This document shows, piece after piece, positions 36,033 to 44,744 of a stretch of 64,000 nt of DNA. The first letter of the stretch is position 1. Each line of letters starts with the position of its first letter. The notes beneath the pieces were generated by a model, which was not told the DNA's origin, did no database searches, and was given only the letters and a program-made list of their open reading frames with translations. Made by a program: the position numbers and the translations under genes. The DNA comes from JAGLOK01 sp963676355 (GTDB lineage Bacteria > Bacillota > Clostridia > Christensenellales > UMGS416), in contig OY781093.1 of the NCBI GenBank assembly GCA_963676355.1, forward strand, positions 682,001-746,000, written 5' to 3'.

Positions 36033-37233
36033 ATACCAGAAAGTCAATACACAAAATGTTTGTTTCGCAATTTTTACCAATATACATAACAGTAAGCGTA
36101 ATGCACATGTTTCCTGTTGCCATGGACATGTACTTATCTGAAATATAGTTTTGATTATTATTGTTTACCAGATGATAATAATATCCTTTTAAGGAATGAT
36201 CAGTGCCTTTTTGCGCAGGCAAAAAGAGTATGTTTTGGCTTTTAAACTTATATCCCGGCTTAAAGATTGTGTCAGTCAGCTGTATTCCAGCTTCATTCAA
36301 TATATACATACATTCAATATCTGGTTCGCTAATAATCCTCAAACTGAGAACTTTTTCCACTTCATCAGGAGAAGCATCTTTAATGGCACTTAATATTGAA
36401 TAGGATGTGTTGTTAAGTTTTCTTATAAGATCTTTTTTCAGTTCGTTTTTTTGCTTCATGTCTAGCTTATATGAGCCAATGAATTCTGCGATGCTTTTAT
36501 TTACAGGCTCGGCAATAAACTTATTGAGTGGCTTTGAAAAGAAATATCCTTGTATCATATCAGCGCCTAGCTCTGTTGCAAGGAATGATTCTTCTTCGCT
36601 TTCAGTGCCTTCTGCAACAACCAGAGAACCTGTGTTTGATGCAAGTTTGACGAGGGATTTAAAAACTTCCATTTTATAATGATCTTTATCCATATCAGTT
36701 AGTATGAATCTGTCGATTTTTATAATGTCTGGCCCTAGCAGCGGAATCCTATTTAGGTTTGATGAACCTGCACCCACATCATCCATGGAAATAATAAAAC
36801 CATAGTTTTTGTATCTTTCAACAAAACTGGTAAGAGCTGTGATATCTTTTATGTGGGATTCGTTTATCTCGATAACTATGTCGCAGGGGTTTATACCAAT
36901 GTCCAACACTCTTTTAATCAGATGGTTTGATTTATTTACGCTATCTAAAATAGAACTTTCAATATTAAGAAATAAAAGAAGATTTTTGTGAGTCTTTTTA
37001 ATCTCCTTAAACTGATTCAGTGCGCTTTCGCGACACATTCTGTCAAGTTCTATCAAGTCTTCTGTATTCTCAGAAGCATATTTAAACATATGATAGGGAG
37101 ATATAATTTCATCAGAGCCTTTTATAGTGCCTCGTGAAAGTGCTTCAATTCCTATGATGGAATTCTTTTTAACTGAAATTATCGGTTGAAAGTGAGTTGA
37201 GACAGTTAAGTTTTGTAGTTTTGGGTGTATCAT
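36031..37233 (-). CDS. EAL-domain c-di-GMP phosphodiesterase
   Basis: A 400-aa protein with an N-terminal EAL domain that hydrolyses cyclic di-GMP. The catalytic signatures look intact: GIEALSRG, FLNIESS, EINESH, SMDDVGAG, IKIDRF, VAEGTESEEE and QGYFFSKPL. Residues about 265-400 form a second domain of unassigned fold, comparable in position to the sensory domain of YkuI-type proteins. No membrane helix is seen, so it is probably cytosolic. TAGGA precedes the ATG. The leader holds a strong promoter followed almost at once by a terminator-like hairpin. Confidence 0.9.
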   Translation of the reverse strand: MIHPKLQNLTVSTHFQPIISVKKNSIIGIEALSRGTIKGSDEIISPYHMFKYASENTEDLIELDRMCRESALNQFKEIKKTHKNLLLFLNIESSILDSVNKSNHLIKRVLDIGINPCDIVIEINESHIKDITALTSFVERYKNYGFIISMDDVGAGSSNLNRIPLLGPDIIKIDRFILTDMDKDHYKMEVFKSLVKLASNTGSLVVAEGTESEEESFLATELGADMIQGYFFSKPLNKFIAEPVNKSIAEFIGSYKLDMKQKNELKKDLIRKLNNTSYSILSAIKDASPDEVEKVLSLRIISEPDIECMYILNEAGIQLTDTIFKPGYKFKSQNILFLPAQKGTDHSLKGYYYHLVNNNNQNYISDKYMSMATGNMCITLTVMYIGKNCETNILCIDFLV

Positions 37234-37261
37234 ATTTTCCTATCGTCCTAGTTTAATATAG

Positions 37262-37296
37262 AAAAAGACAACACCGCTTAGTAAAGCGACGTTGCC
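37262..37296 (-). promoter_or_regulatory. Terminator-like hairpin in the EAL leader
   Basis: On the minus strand GGCAAC, an inner CGCTT-TACT-AAGCG hairpin and GTTGTC form a 30-nt stem-loop followed by five T. It begins only about 5 nt after the predicted transcription start and lies 29 nt before the EAL start codon, so it would cut most transcripts short unless it is bypassed. Confidence 0.65.
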
Positions 37297-37307
37297 TTAG
37301 GTCAATC

Positions 37308-37336
37308 ATTATAAATGCAATATAAGAATATGTCAA
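37308..37336 (-). promoter_or_regulatory. Consensus promoter of the EAL gene
   Basis: On the minus strand TTGACA and TATAAT, both perfect, are separated by exactly 17 nt. This is the best match to the vegetative promoter consensus in the window. Confidence 0.8.
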
Positions 37337-37397
37337 TTTTCTTCATTTATATTTCGTTAACAGTAAAGCATGAAACTAATATTTAGAGTTTTAAAGA

Positions 37398-38840
37398 TTA
37401 GTTGCCAAATGTTATTTCAATTTCCATAGCATCTGCAGGCGCATCCAATATTTTTATAACAGTTCCGTTTTCTGTTGTAAATTCATCTATGTCGTTTCCG
37501 GCAAAATAATGATTATAGTTAGGGTTGTCGTAGTTGAGTGATTCCTCAAACAAATCCTTGTTTCCAGCAGCCTCCATCAAAATAACGCCTCTGTTGTCAT
37601 CATCGTTATTAATATCATTGTTAAAGATGTTATCTTCGGTAACAACGCTGTCGTTGATGTACCAAATGGCTATTCCGCCATGATCCATATATTCCGATAT
37701 GCCTTCACCATATCCGTTAAAATCGACATTTTCAATGAGATAATATCCATCACCATCATCGATTTTAATTACATTATACTGATTGGTTGATTGCCCATAC
37801 AAAGTATAAGTGCCATCATCGCTTACTTCTTGTGGCTCAATAAAGCCCACATGCATTCTGCTCCATGCAATAAGCGGAGAAGGGGTTTCGCCCAGTCTTT
37901 CACCGGATTTTCTGTTGTTATTTCCTTCGCTCATTAAAGCGTGGAAACCAAGGCCGATGGAAGAATAGTCAGTGTCATATAAATCGGGAAGCCCCAAAAC
38001 ATGCGCTGTCTCATGGCAAGCCACTCCGATTGTAACCATTTCTCCTGAGCCGTTTTCGAGCATTTCAAGCTCACCGCACAAGATATAGTCGCCAACTCCC
38101 ACGCCGTCTACATCGGCGAAATAGTCTTCATTAATGCAGATACCTGAAACTTGATTTTCGTTATATGAATAATCGTTTTCTTCGTATCCCGCTGCAATCA
38201 TTGTGATTGAAAGTTCAGCGGCCAGAACATTGCCGTCGTTATTGATGTCATACTCGCTGAAATCTATGTATGGATCAATCTCCTCCAGCATCTCTTTGAA
38301 TATTTCGCTCAATACGTCATATTCATCGTCGCTACTTTCTGAAGTGAGGTTCGGGTGCGGTCTTGAGATTGTAACTTCAATAACACCGTTGTTACTGGTG
38401 CCGTAGGATTCTTCTGCCGGGATTATTTCAAAATCGCCTTTTGACATGTCTGAAAAGTAGCTTTTAACGCTGTTGCCGCTTCCAAAATAGAAATCTGACC
38501 AGTCACTTTCATCGGTTGAAAGCTGCTGATCTTCAAAATTTAATAATATAATCAAGTTTGTAAGAGAGCTTGATGCGGAACCCGTTGTCTGGGCAGAGCT
38601 GGATGAGCTGTTATCTTTCTCAGAAGCATCCTCTTTTTCTTCATAATACTCATCATCGCCTTCGCTATCTGAATAATCATCCTCTTCATCGTAATACTCA
38701 TCATCGTCTTCGTTGTCATAATACATGTCGTCGTTATCATATTCATCGTCGTAGAAAAACTCGTCGTAGATGAATAGTCCTAATAGCACAAGTGCAATTA
38801 CCACAATTATTATGATAATAATTTTCCAAATCTTTTTCAT
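37398..38840 (-). CDS. Membrane-anchored M6-family metalloprotease
   Basis: A 480-aa protein with an N-terminal hydrophobic anchor (KKIWKIIIIIIVVIALVLLG), a very acidic Asp/Glu/Tyr linker at about residues 27-85, a Ser-rich hinge and an M6-type catalytic domain. The extended zinc motif HETAHVLGLPDLYD begins at His 276, preceded by VTIGVAC and followed by ALMSEGNNN. Relatives are secreted proteases such as immune inhibitor A. The ATG at 38840 is chosen because GGGAGA lies upstream and it starts the signal anchor; the longer frame adds an atypical N-terminus. It probably faces the outside. Confidence 0.88.
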   Translation of the reverse strand: MKKIWKIIIIIIVVIALVLLGLFIYDEFFYDDEYDNDDMYYDNEDDDEYYDEEDDYSDSEGDDEYYEEKEDASEKDNSSSSSAQTTGSASSSLTNLIILLNFEDQQLSTDESDWSDFYFGSGNSVKSYFSDMSKGDFEIIPAEESYGTSNNGVIEVTISRPHPNLTSESSDDEYDVLSEIFKEMLEEIDPYIDFSEYDINNDGNVLAAELSITMIAAGYEENDYSYNENQVSGICINEDYFADVDGVGVGDYILCGELEMLENGSGEMVTIGVACHETAHVLGLPDLYDTDYSSIGLGFHALMSEGNNNRKSGERLGETPSPLIAWSRMHVGFIEPQEVSDDGTYTLYGQSTNQYNVIKIDDGDGYYLIENVDFNGYGEGISEYMDHGGIAIWYINDSVVTEDNIFNNDINNDDDNRGVILMEAAGNKDLFEESLNYDNPNYNHYFAGNDIDEFTTENGTVIKILDAPADAMEIEITFGN

Positions 38841-38983
38841 CAATACTCTCCCAATTGTTTTTAAAATAGTATTTTCATTATACTCTTTCCGATCACTCAT
38901 TTCACCAAATCTTTTAAATGAATGTTTTGTTTTATAAACGTTTACTGACAAATGAGATAAATTCAATTGTTTCAGATTAAACT

Positions 38984-39820
38984 TTAATTATATAGATTCA
39001 ATATCTGGAATTGCTTAGGAGTTACTTCGTAGGTTTTTTTGAATTGACTTATGAATGTTGAAACATTTTCAAAGCCCATATCGTAGGCGACTTCTGTTAC
39101 TGAATTTTCTTTTAGCAGTGATTCTGCATATTTCATCTTCAATTCATTTATATAATTCAAAGGAGATTTGCCAAAATACCTTTTAAAAGTATTTGTGAAA
39201 TTAGAGCTTGTCATTCCGACAAGATCAGCAAGATCGTTTATTTTTATTGATTCTTTTAGGTTTCGTTCTATATAATATTTTACCTGCTCCATTGGATGCC
39301 TTGCACGCATTGAAAAAAGATATCCTGAATATTTCGATTTAAGAAGATGATATACTAACTTGCAAACGCTTAGCTCAACAAGATAGGGGTCATCCGAATT
39401 TTTCAGATATTCGCTATGAATGTTTTGTATATTGCTGTACAAAACATTTGTGTATTTAATGGGTATAAAAAGCTTTGGGTTGTCTACTGTATCGCTAAAG
39501 GGCTTTTTAAACTCGATGCTTTCATATGCAGACTTAATTAATTCGTCATTTGCTTCAATAACCATAAGCTTTGAGCTTTTTATTGCGTGAAGCTCAACAT
39601 GGGAATATTGGGGAAGAAGAATCATATTAGTTTTTGATTGAAAAATAGTTTCATTGCCAAAGCTATAGCTTATTCTGCCGGACAAAACCACAATAAAACG
39701 TATCTTGTCATATGTTTTATAGCTAAACATTGCATTTATAGGCAAGTCAAAATACGTCAAAGATGATTTTTGCATCTTGAAATCTACAATGTTTTTGTTG
39801 TCAGTAGCATATAAACTCAT
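38984..39820 (-). CDS. AraC-family transcriptional regulator
   Basis: A 278-aa regulator with a cupin-like sensor domain (about residues 20-130) and a C-terminal AraC double helix-turn-helix (about 175-275: IKINDLADLVGMTSSNFTNT, then MGFENVSTFISQFKKTYEVT). It is divergent from adhE with 159 nt between them, so control of adhE is a reasonable guess. It lacks a clear ribosome site; TAAAAT lies 6 nt before the ATG, so a leaderless or very short-leader transcript is possible. Confidence 0.92.
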   Translation of the reverse strand: MSLYATDNKNIVDFKMQKSSLTYFDLPINAMFSYKTYDKIRFIVVLSGRISYSFGNETIFQSKTNMILLPQYSHVELHAIKSSKLMVIEANDELIKSAYESIEFKKPFSDTVDNPKLFIPIKYTNVLYSNIQNIHSEYLKNSDDPYLVELSVCKLVYHLLKSKYSGYLFSMRARHPMEQVKYYIERNLKESIKINDLADLVGMTSSNFTNTFKRYFGKSPLNYINELKMKYAESLLKENSVTEVAYDMGFENVSTFISQFKKTYEVTPKQFQILNLYN

Positions 39821-39900
39821 AGTTTCATTTTAATTTTTCATTATTTTAAGTAAAAAACAAAGCATTTTGTAAAAAACCAAGTAGAATAGATAAAAATATA

Positions 39901-39918
39901 TCGTTAAAATATTAACAA
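39901..39918 (+). promoter_or_regulatory. Rex-like operator upstream of adhE
   Basis: TCGTTAA-AATA-TTAACAA differs from the clostridial Rex consensus TTGTTAAnnnnTTAACAA at one position. It lies 62 nt before the adhE start. Rex is a NADH/NAD-sensing repressor that classically controls adhE in Clostridia; the rex gene itself is not in the window. Confidence 0.75.
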
Positions 39919-39979
39919 AGTTTTATTTATTATAAAACAATTTATTAAATTTATCAATAATTTTGAAGGGATATATATT

Positions 39980-42571
39980 ATGAATAAGGTAAATAATTTA
40001 GAACAATTGCTTAAAAAGTTTAATCAGGTTAGACAAGCACAGAAAGAATATGCGACCTTCAACCAAAAACAGGTGGATAAAGTATTTAGGGCAGCGGCAA
40101 TGGCGGCAAACAACGCAAGAATAGAGCTTGCTAAAATGGCAGTAGCTGAAACCGGCATGGGTATTGTTGAAGATAAGGTTATTAAAAACCACTTTGCATC
40201 AGAGTATATCTACAATCAATATAAAGATGAAAAGACATGTGGGGTTATTGAAAAAGATAATGCTTTTGGCGTGACTAAGGTTGCAGATCCTATTGGTGTT
40301 GTAGCGGCAGTGGTGCCGACAACAAATCCGACATCAACAGCAATTTTTAAAGCACTGCTTGCCTTAAAAACACGCAATGCTATGATTTTCTCTCCTCACC
40401 CGAGAGCAAAAAAGAGCACAATTAAGGCTGTGCAGATAGTGCTTGATGCAGCGATTGAAGCGGGTGCTCCCCAAAATATACTGGCGTGGATTGATGAACC
40501 TTCACTTGAGCTTTCAAATGCTGTAATGCAAAATGCTGATTTGATACTTGCCACCGGAGGTCCCGGAATGGTGCGCGCGGCATATTCGTCTGGTAAACCT
40601 GCAATAGGAGTTGGTGCAGGCAACACGCCAGCAATAATAGATGATACAGCTCACATAAAGATGGCGGTATCATCGATACTTTTATCAAAGAGTTTTGATA
40701 ATGGCGTTATATGCGCTTCAGAACAATCGGTAATTGTTTTAGAAGAAGTATATAAAGAGGTTAAAAAAGAGTTTGCATCGCGTGGAGGATATATTTTAAA
40801 TAAAGAGCAAACCGACAAAGTTCGAAAGATAATACTTAAAGATGGAAGAATAAATGCTGACATAGTTGGGCAAAGCGCTTTGTCGCTTGCAAAACTTGCA
40901 AAGATAACAGTTCCTGAGGATACAAAGGTTCTTATCGGTGAAGTAAAGTCTGTAGAGCTTGAAGAACCTTTTAGTCATGAAAAACTTTCTCCGATTCTGG
41001 CGATGTATAAAGTTAAAACATTTGATGAAGCCGTAATAAAGGCTGCACGGCTTGTAGAGCTTGGAGGACTTGGACATACTTCTGTTTTGTATGTTGATCA
41101 AGTATCATCACAAGATAAAATTGCAAAATTCCAATCTGCGATGAAGACAGGAAGAACAATAATAAACATGCCGTCTTCACAGGGGGCAATAGGGGATCTA
41201 TACAACTTCAAGCTTGCGCCGTCTTTAACCTTAGGCTGCGGATCATGGGGCGGCAACTCTGTTTCTGAAAACGTGGGAGTAAAGCATTTGATGAATATAA
41301 AGACAGTTGCAGAAAGGCGGGAGAACATGCTTTGGTATAGGGTTCCTGAAAAAATATATTTTAAATATGGTTGTATGCCAGTTGCACTCAAAGAGCTAAA
41401 GGATATGAATAAAAAGCGCGCGTTTATCGTGACTGATAAAATGCTTTATGAACTAGGATTTGTAGATAAAATTACAGAAATACTTGGCGAAATGGACATT
41501 GACTTTAAGGTATTTACACAAGTAGAACCCGATCCTACTCTTGCAGTTGCCAGAAAAGGCGCAAAAGAAATGATGACTTATGAGCCGGACACAATTATAG
41601 CACTTGGCGGCGGCTCTCCGATGGATGCAGCAAAAATCATGTGGACACTGTATGAGCATCCAGAGGTGGATTTTGAAGACCTTGCAATGAGATTTATGGA
41701 TATCAGAAAGCGCGTGTTTAAGTTTCCTAAGATGGGGGACAAGGCTTCTCTTATAGCCATTCCAACAACAGCGGGAACAGGTTCTGAGGTTACACCGTTT
41801 GCTGTTATTACGGATGAAAAGACCGGTGTAAAATATCCTCTTGCAGATTATGAACTCACACCTGATATGGCAATCGTGGATGCCTCGCTTATGATGGATA
41901 TGCCAAAAGGACTTACAGCGGCATCGGGTATTGATGCACTTACTCACGCAATTGAAAGCTATGTTTCAATACTTGCTTCTGAATTCACAAACGGACAGGC
42001 GCTAGAGGCAATAAGGCTCGTGTTTAAATATCTTCCCGAAGCATATCACAATGGAAAAACTGATGTGAAAGCAAGGGAAAAAATGGCACATGCATCAACT
42101 GTTGCAGGCATGGCGTTTGCGAATGCATTCCTTGGAGTGTGCCACTCAATGGCACATAAGTTAGGCTCTGCCTACCATGTACCTCATGGCATTGCAAATG
42201 CTCTTATGATAAACGAAGTTATAAGGTTTAATGCTGTGGATAATCCAAGAAAACAGGCTGCGTTTCCTCAGTATAAGTATCCTGATATCAAGCGCAGATA
42301 TGCAAAGATTGCGGATTACTTAAACCTTGGCGGAAACAATGACAATGAAAAAGTGGAGCTTCTTATAGCACAAATCGATAAGCTTAAAAAAGAAGTTGGA
42401 ATCCCTGCAAGCATTGAAGAAGCGGGGGTCGCAAAAAAAGCATTCTATGCAAACTTAGACAAACTTTCAGAACAGGCTTTTGATGACCAATGCACGGGAG
42501 CAAACCCGAGATATCCGCTTATGAGCGAGATAAAACAAATGTATATCAATGCTTTTGAAGGCGACAAATAA
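39980..42571 (+). CDS. adhE: Bifunctional acetaldehyde-CoA/alcohol dehydrogenase AdhE
   Basis: An 863-aa fusion that turns acetyl-CoA into acetaldehyde and then ethanol, using two NADH. The N-terminal aldehyde dehydrogenase half has PTTNPTSTAIFKALLALKTR and the catalytic Cys at about residue 245 in NGVICASEQ. The C-terminal iron-dependent alcohol dehydrogenase half begins near residue 450 and has GGGSPMDAAKIM, TTAGTGSEVTPFAVI and the metal-binding HSMAHKLGSAYHVPHGIANA. Length and order match AdhE of fermenters, which assembles into long spirosome filaments. AAGGG precedes the ATG. A Rex-like site lies upstream. Confidence 0.97.
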   Translation: MNKVNNLEQLLKKFNQVRQAQKEYATFNQKQVDKVFRAAAMAANNARIELAKMAVAETGMGIVEDKVIKNHFASEYIYNQYKDEKTCGVIEKDNAFGVTKVADPIGVVAAVVPTTNPTSTAIFKALLALKTRNAMIFSPHPRAKKSTIKAVQIVLDAAIEAGAPQNILAWIDEPSLELSNAVMQNADLILATGGPGMVRAAYSSGKPAIGVGAGNTPAIIDDTAHIKMAVSSILLSKSFDNGVICASEQSVIVLEEVYKEVKKEFASRGGYILNKEQTDKVRKIILKDGRINADIVGQSALSLAKLAKITVPEDTKVLIGEVKSVELEEPFSHEKLSPILAMYKVKTFDEAVIKAARLVELGGLGHTSVLYVDQVSSQDKIAKFQSAMKTGRTIINMPSSQGAIGDLYNFKLAPSLTLGCGSWGGNSVSENVGVKHLMNIKTVAERRENMLWYRVPEKIYFKYGCMPVALKELKDMNKKRAFIVTDKMLYELGFVDKITEILGEMDIDFKVFTQVEPDPTLAVARKGAKEMMTYEPDTIIALGGGSPMDAAKIMWTLYEHPEVDFEDLAMRFMDIRKRVFKFPKMGDKASLIAIPTTAGTGSEVTPFAVITDEKTGVKYPLADYELTPDMAIVDASLMMDMPKGLTAASGIDALTHAIESYVSILASEFTNGQALEAIRLVFKYLPEAYHNGKTDVKAREKMAHASTVAGMAFANAFLGVCHSMAHKLGSAYHVPHGIANALMINEVIRFNAVDNPRKQAAFPQYKYPDIKRRYAKIADYLNLGGNNDNEKVELLIAQIDKLKKEVGIPASIEEAGVAKKAFYANLDKLSEQAFDDQCTGANPRYPLMSEIKQMYINAFEGDK

Positions 42572-42585
42572 TAAATATATTCCTT

Positions 42586-42617
42586 ATGCGGATGGTTGAT
42601 GGGTCGATCATCCGCAT
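42586..42617 (+). terminator. Hairpin after adhE
   Basis: ATGCGGATG and CATCCGCAT form a perfect 9-bp stem around a 14-nt loop, 14 nt after the adhE stop. It lacks a true T-run (ATTAAAATATTCTT follows), so it may be a weak terminator or an mRNA-stabilising hairpin. Confidence 0.5.
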
Positions 42618-42645
42618 ATTAAAATATTCTTAAAGTTTATAAATC

Positions 42646-42670
42646 AAAAAAAGTCTCCAAAGAGACTTTT
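42646..42670 (-). terminator. Terminator of tRNA-Thr
   Basis: On the minus strand AAAAGTCTC and GAGACTTTT pair around a 4-nt loop and are followed by further T, immediately after the tRNA 3' end. Confidence 0.85.
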
Positions 42671-42674
42671 AAAA

Positions 42675-42750
42675 TGGAGCCACTAATCGGATTTGAACCG
42701 ATGACCCCCACCTTACCATGGTGGTGCTCTACCTACTGAGCTATAGTGGC
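42675..42750 (-). tRNA. tRNA-Thr (anticodon GGU)
   Basis: A 76-nt tRNA with the acceptor stem GCCACTA/TAGTGGC, the D-loop element AGCTCAGTAGGTAGAGC, the anticodon stem CCACC/GGTGG around ATGGTAA (anticodon GGT), the T-arm with GGTTCAAATCC and an encoded 3' CCA. It is flanked by its own promoter and terminator, so it is a single-gene transcription unit. Confidence 0.97.
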
Positions 42751-42765
42751 GTATAGGCATAGCCT

Positions 42766-42794
42766 AGTATACAAAATAATGATAAGTTTTGCAA
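42766..42794 (-). promoter_or_regulatory. Promoter of tRNA-Thr
   Basis: On the minus strand TTGCAA and TATACT are separated by 17 nt, and the -10 box ends 15 nt before the mature tRNA 5' end. Confidence 0.7.
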
Positions 42795-42808
42795 TATAAG
42801 AATATCTT

Positions 42809-43501
42809 TTATGAGAAATATTTTTCTCCGCCCATAGTTTCCGTGTCATAGAGCTTATATCCTTCGCCGCGATAGGTGTGTATCTCAAGCGGGATTCCGT
42901 TTTTTGAAAGCAGTGAGCGAAGTGACATTATGTGAACATCAAGGGTGCGTGTTGCTCCGGCTTCCTCATAACCCCACACAGCGGACAAGAGTCGTGCTCT
43001 GGATATCACGCGGTTTAAATGCTTTGCCAGATAGAACAATAATTTTATTTCAAGCGGCTTAAGCTTAAAGCTTTTGTCTCCGTAATGGACAGTGTAGTTG
43101 TCAAGGTCGATTCTCAGCCGGCTAAACCACACCACTCCTTTAAATCTAGTGCGAACAGAGTCAAGCTTTATCATTTCATCCAAATATTCAGGCATTTTTT
43201 TAACATCGAAATCTTTCTTTTCAATAATAAAGTCAGCCCCGCCCGGTGAAGAGCAGTGTTCACATAGGATATAAGTACAAGGTATTGTTGAAAACATACG
43301 TATAGAGTTTATAACATGCTGCATGCCTGAGCCTATTAAAACAGCATCAACCTGCTTTGTAGTCAAAATCTGAACAGTGTCATAAGCCGACCTTGAAGTG
43401 TATGCCTGCACTTCATTTTGATTAAGCTCGGCTTTCATTTCCTCAAGCAAAGCAGAGTTGCTTTCAATGAGGAGTATGTATTTTTTATCTAATATACTCA
43501 T
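42809..43501 (-). CDS. OmpR-like regulator with degenerate receiver domain
   Basis: A 230-aa protein with an intact C-terminal winged helix of the OmpR/PhoB type (LKPLEIKLLFYLAKHLNRVI, WGYEEAG, YRGEGYKLYD). The N-terminal receiver fold is present but lacks the phosphorylation site: where Asp is expected the sequence reads DAVLIGSGMQ, and the acidic pair is reduced to IESNS. It is therefore probably not controlled by a kinase; none is adjacent. Binding of another ligand or constitutive DNA binding is inferred. AAAGGA precedes the ATG. Confidence 0.88.
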   Translation of the reverse strand: MSILDKKYILLIESNSALLEEMKAELNQNEVQAYTSRSAYDTVQILTTKQVDAVLIGSGMQHVINSIRMFSTIPCTYILCEHCSSPGGADFIIEKKDFDVKKMPEYLDEMIKLDSVRTRFKGVVWFSRLRIDLDNYTVHYGDKSFKLKPLEIKLLFYLAKHLNRVISRARLLSAVWGYEEAGATRTLDVHIMSLRSLLSKNGIPLEIHTYRGEGYKLYDTETMGGEKYFS

Positions 43502-43607
43502 AATATCCTTTCAATTATAGTATCTAGCAAAACGCTGGCGAAGTCAAGAAAAGTCAAAAACATTAAAACAATAGTAATATATTAGCTTTAGCTTACAAAA
43601 ATTACTG

Positions 43608-43636
43608 TTGTTTTTGAAAAATTAAGAGCATATAAT
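43608..43636 (+). promoter_or_regulatory. capA-like promoter, apparently leaderless
   Basis: TTGTTT and TATAAT are 17 nt apart, and TATAAT ends exactly 7 nt before the ATG at 43644. No ribosome site lies in between. Confidence 0.55.
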
Positions 43637-43643
43637 ATATAGC

Positions 43644-44744
43644 ATGCTAAAAAAAGGCTTAAAAGTAGCAGCGTTTATACTGTCTGCAATAACAATATGC
43701 ATGTTCGGAATGCAAAAAAATACATATGCCAATGAAGTAGAAGGCGCGGAAATACTCCTTACTTTCGGCGGAGACGTCACATTTGGCTATAAGAATGATG
43801 AAGAGCACGAAGACTCCCAGCCCTATTTTTTGAAAGAAAACGGGATGGACTATTCGATAATATTTAAAAACGTTTATGATATCTTTTCAAATGACGATTT
43901 AACTATGGTTAATCTTGAAACGACCATAACAGATGCTACCCGCCATATGGATAAAACCTATTATTTCAGAGCGCCCTATGATTATGTGAATATCTTAACT
44001 GAAGGCTCAGTTGAAGCTGTGTCTATTGCAAACAACCATGCAAAGGATTATTTAGATCAGGGAAGGCGAGACACTGTCCGCACACTCTATGAAAATGACA
44101 TCTTGGTCGCAGGTGAAAACTATGCGGCAAGCGTTGAGATTAAGGGTATAAAGGTTGGAATACTCGCCTATGTCACATTCCAGACAGGGTTTAACTATAA
44201 GTCCGCCATTGAGCGCGATGTATCATATATGGACAGAACGCATGATGTTGTCATTGTATCCATGCACTGGGGACAAGAGCTTCATTATGACGCAAACGGC
44301 GGCGATATAGAGCTTGCACATGATTTGATAGACTACGGTGCAGACTTAGTTGTGGGGCATCATCCGCACGTTATTCAGGGAATAGAAAACTATAACGGAA
44401 AATACATTGTCTACTCTCTTGGAAACTGCTCTTTTGCAGGCAGCTCAAATCCAACAAATGATGATATATTGCTTTTCCAGCAGAAGTTTAAGATGACAGA
44501 AAACGGAGTTGTTCCATCAGATGCAAGGGTTATTCCATGCAGAGTGTCATCCCAAGAACATAAAAACGACTTCATGCCCACTCCTTTTGAGGGCGATGAA
44601 GCCGTACGTGTCATAAACCGTGTGCTGGATTTTTCATCTAATATGGAATACGGTCTTGTTGAGCTTTCAACAGACTGGATTAAAGATCCATATACGAGAA
44701 AAGAATATCGCTTGGATAAACAAAACGAGGACGATAACGGTTAA
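43644..44744 (+). CDS. CapA-family (poly-gamma-glutamate synthesis-like) protein
   Basis: A 366-aa exported protein with a signal peptide (residues about 1-29, ending near TYANE) and a CapA metallophosphatase-like domain: LLTFGGDVTFGY, MVNLETTITD, VSIANNHAKDYLDQGRRDT, VVSMHWGQE and GHHPHVIQGIENYNGKYIVY. CapA relatives act in polyglutamate capsule export or other envelope tasks; there are no capB or capC genes here, so the substrate is unclear. Its TAA overlaps the TAA of the converging GNAT gene in a shared TTAA. Confidence 0.9.
   Translation: MLKKGLKVAAFILSAITICMFGMQKNTYANEVEGAEILLTFGGDVTFGYKNDEEHEDSQPYFLKENGMDYSIIFKNVYDIFSNDDLTMVNLETTITDATRHMDKTYYFRAPYDYVNILTEGSVEAVSIANNHAKDYLDQGRRDTVRTLYENDILVAGENYAASVEIKGIKVGILAYVTFQTGFNYKSAIERDVSYMDRTHDVVIVSMHWGQELHYDANGGDIELAHDLIDYGADLVVGHHPHVIQGIENYNGKYIVYSLGNCSFAGSSNPTNDDILLFQQKFKMTENGVVPSDARVIPCRVSSQEHKNDFMPTPFEGDEAVRVINRVLDFSSNMEYGLVELSTDWIKDPYTRKEYRLDKQNEDDNG

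Noticed and set aside
37234..37340. A cyclic di-GMP riboswitch in the EAL leader
   Set aside because: The leader before the hairpin is only a few nucleotides long and lacks the conserved aptamer core; only the terminator-like hairpin is supported.
43644..44744. A capsule biosynthesis operon around the CapA-like gene
   Set aside because: No capB, capC or capD homologue is adjacent, so a polyglutamate capsule cannot be claimed.
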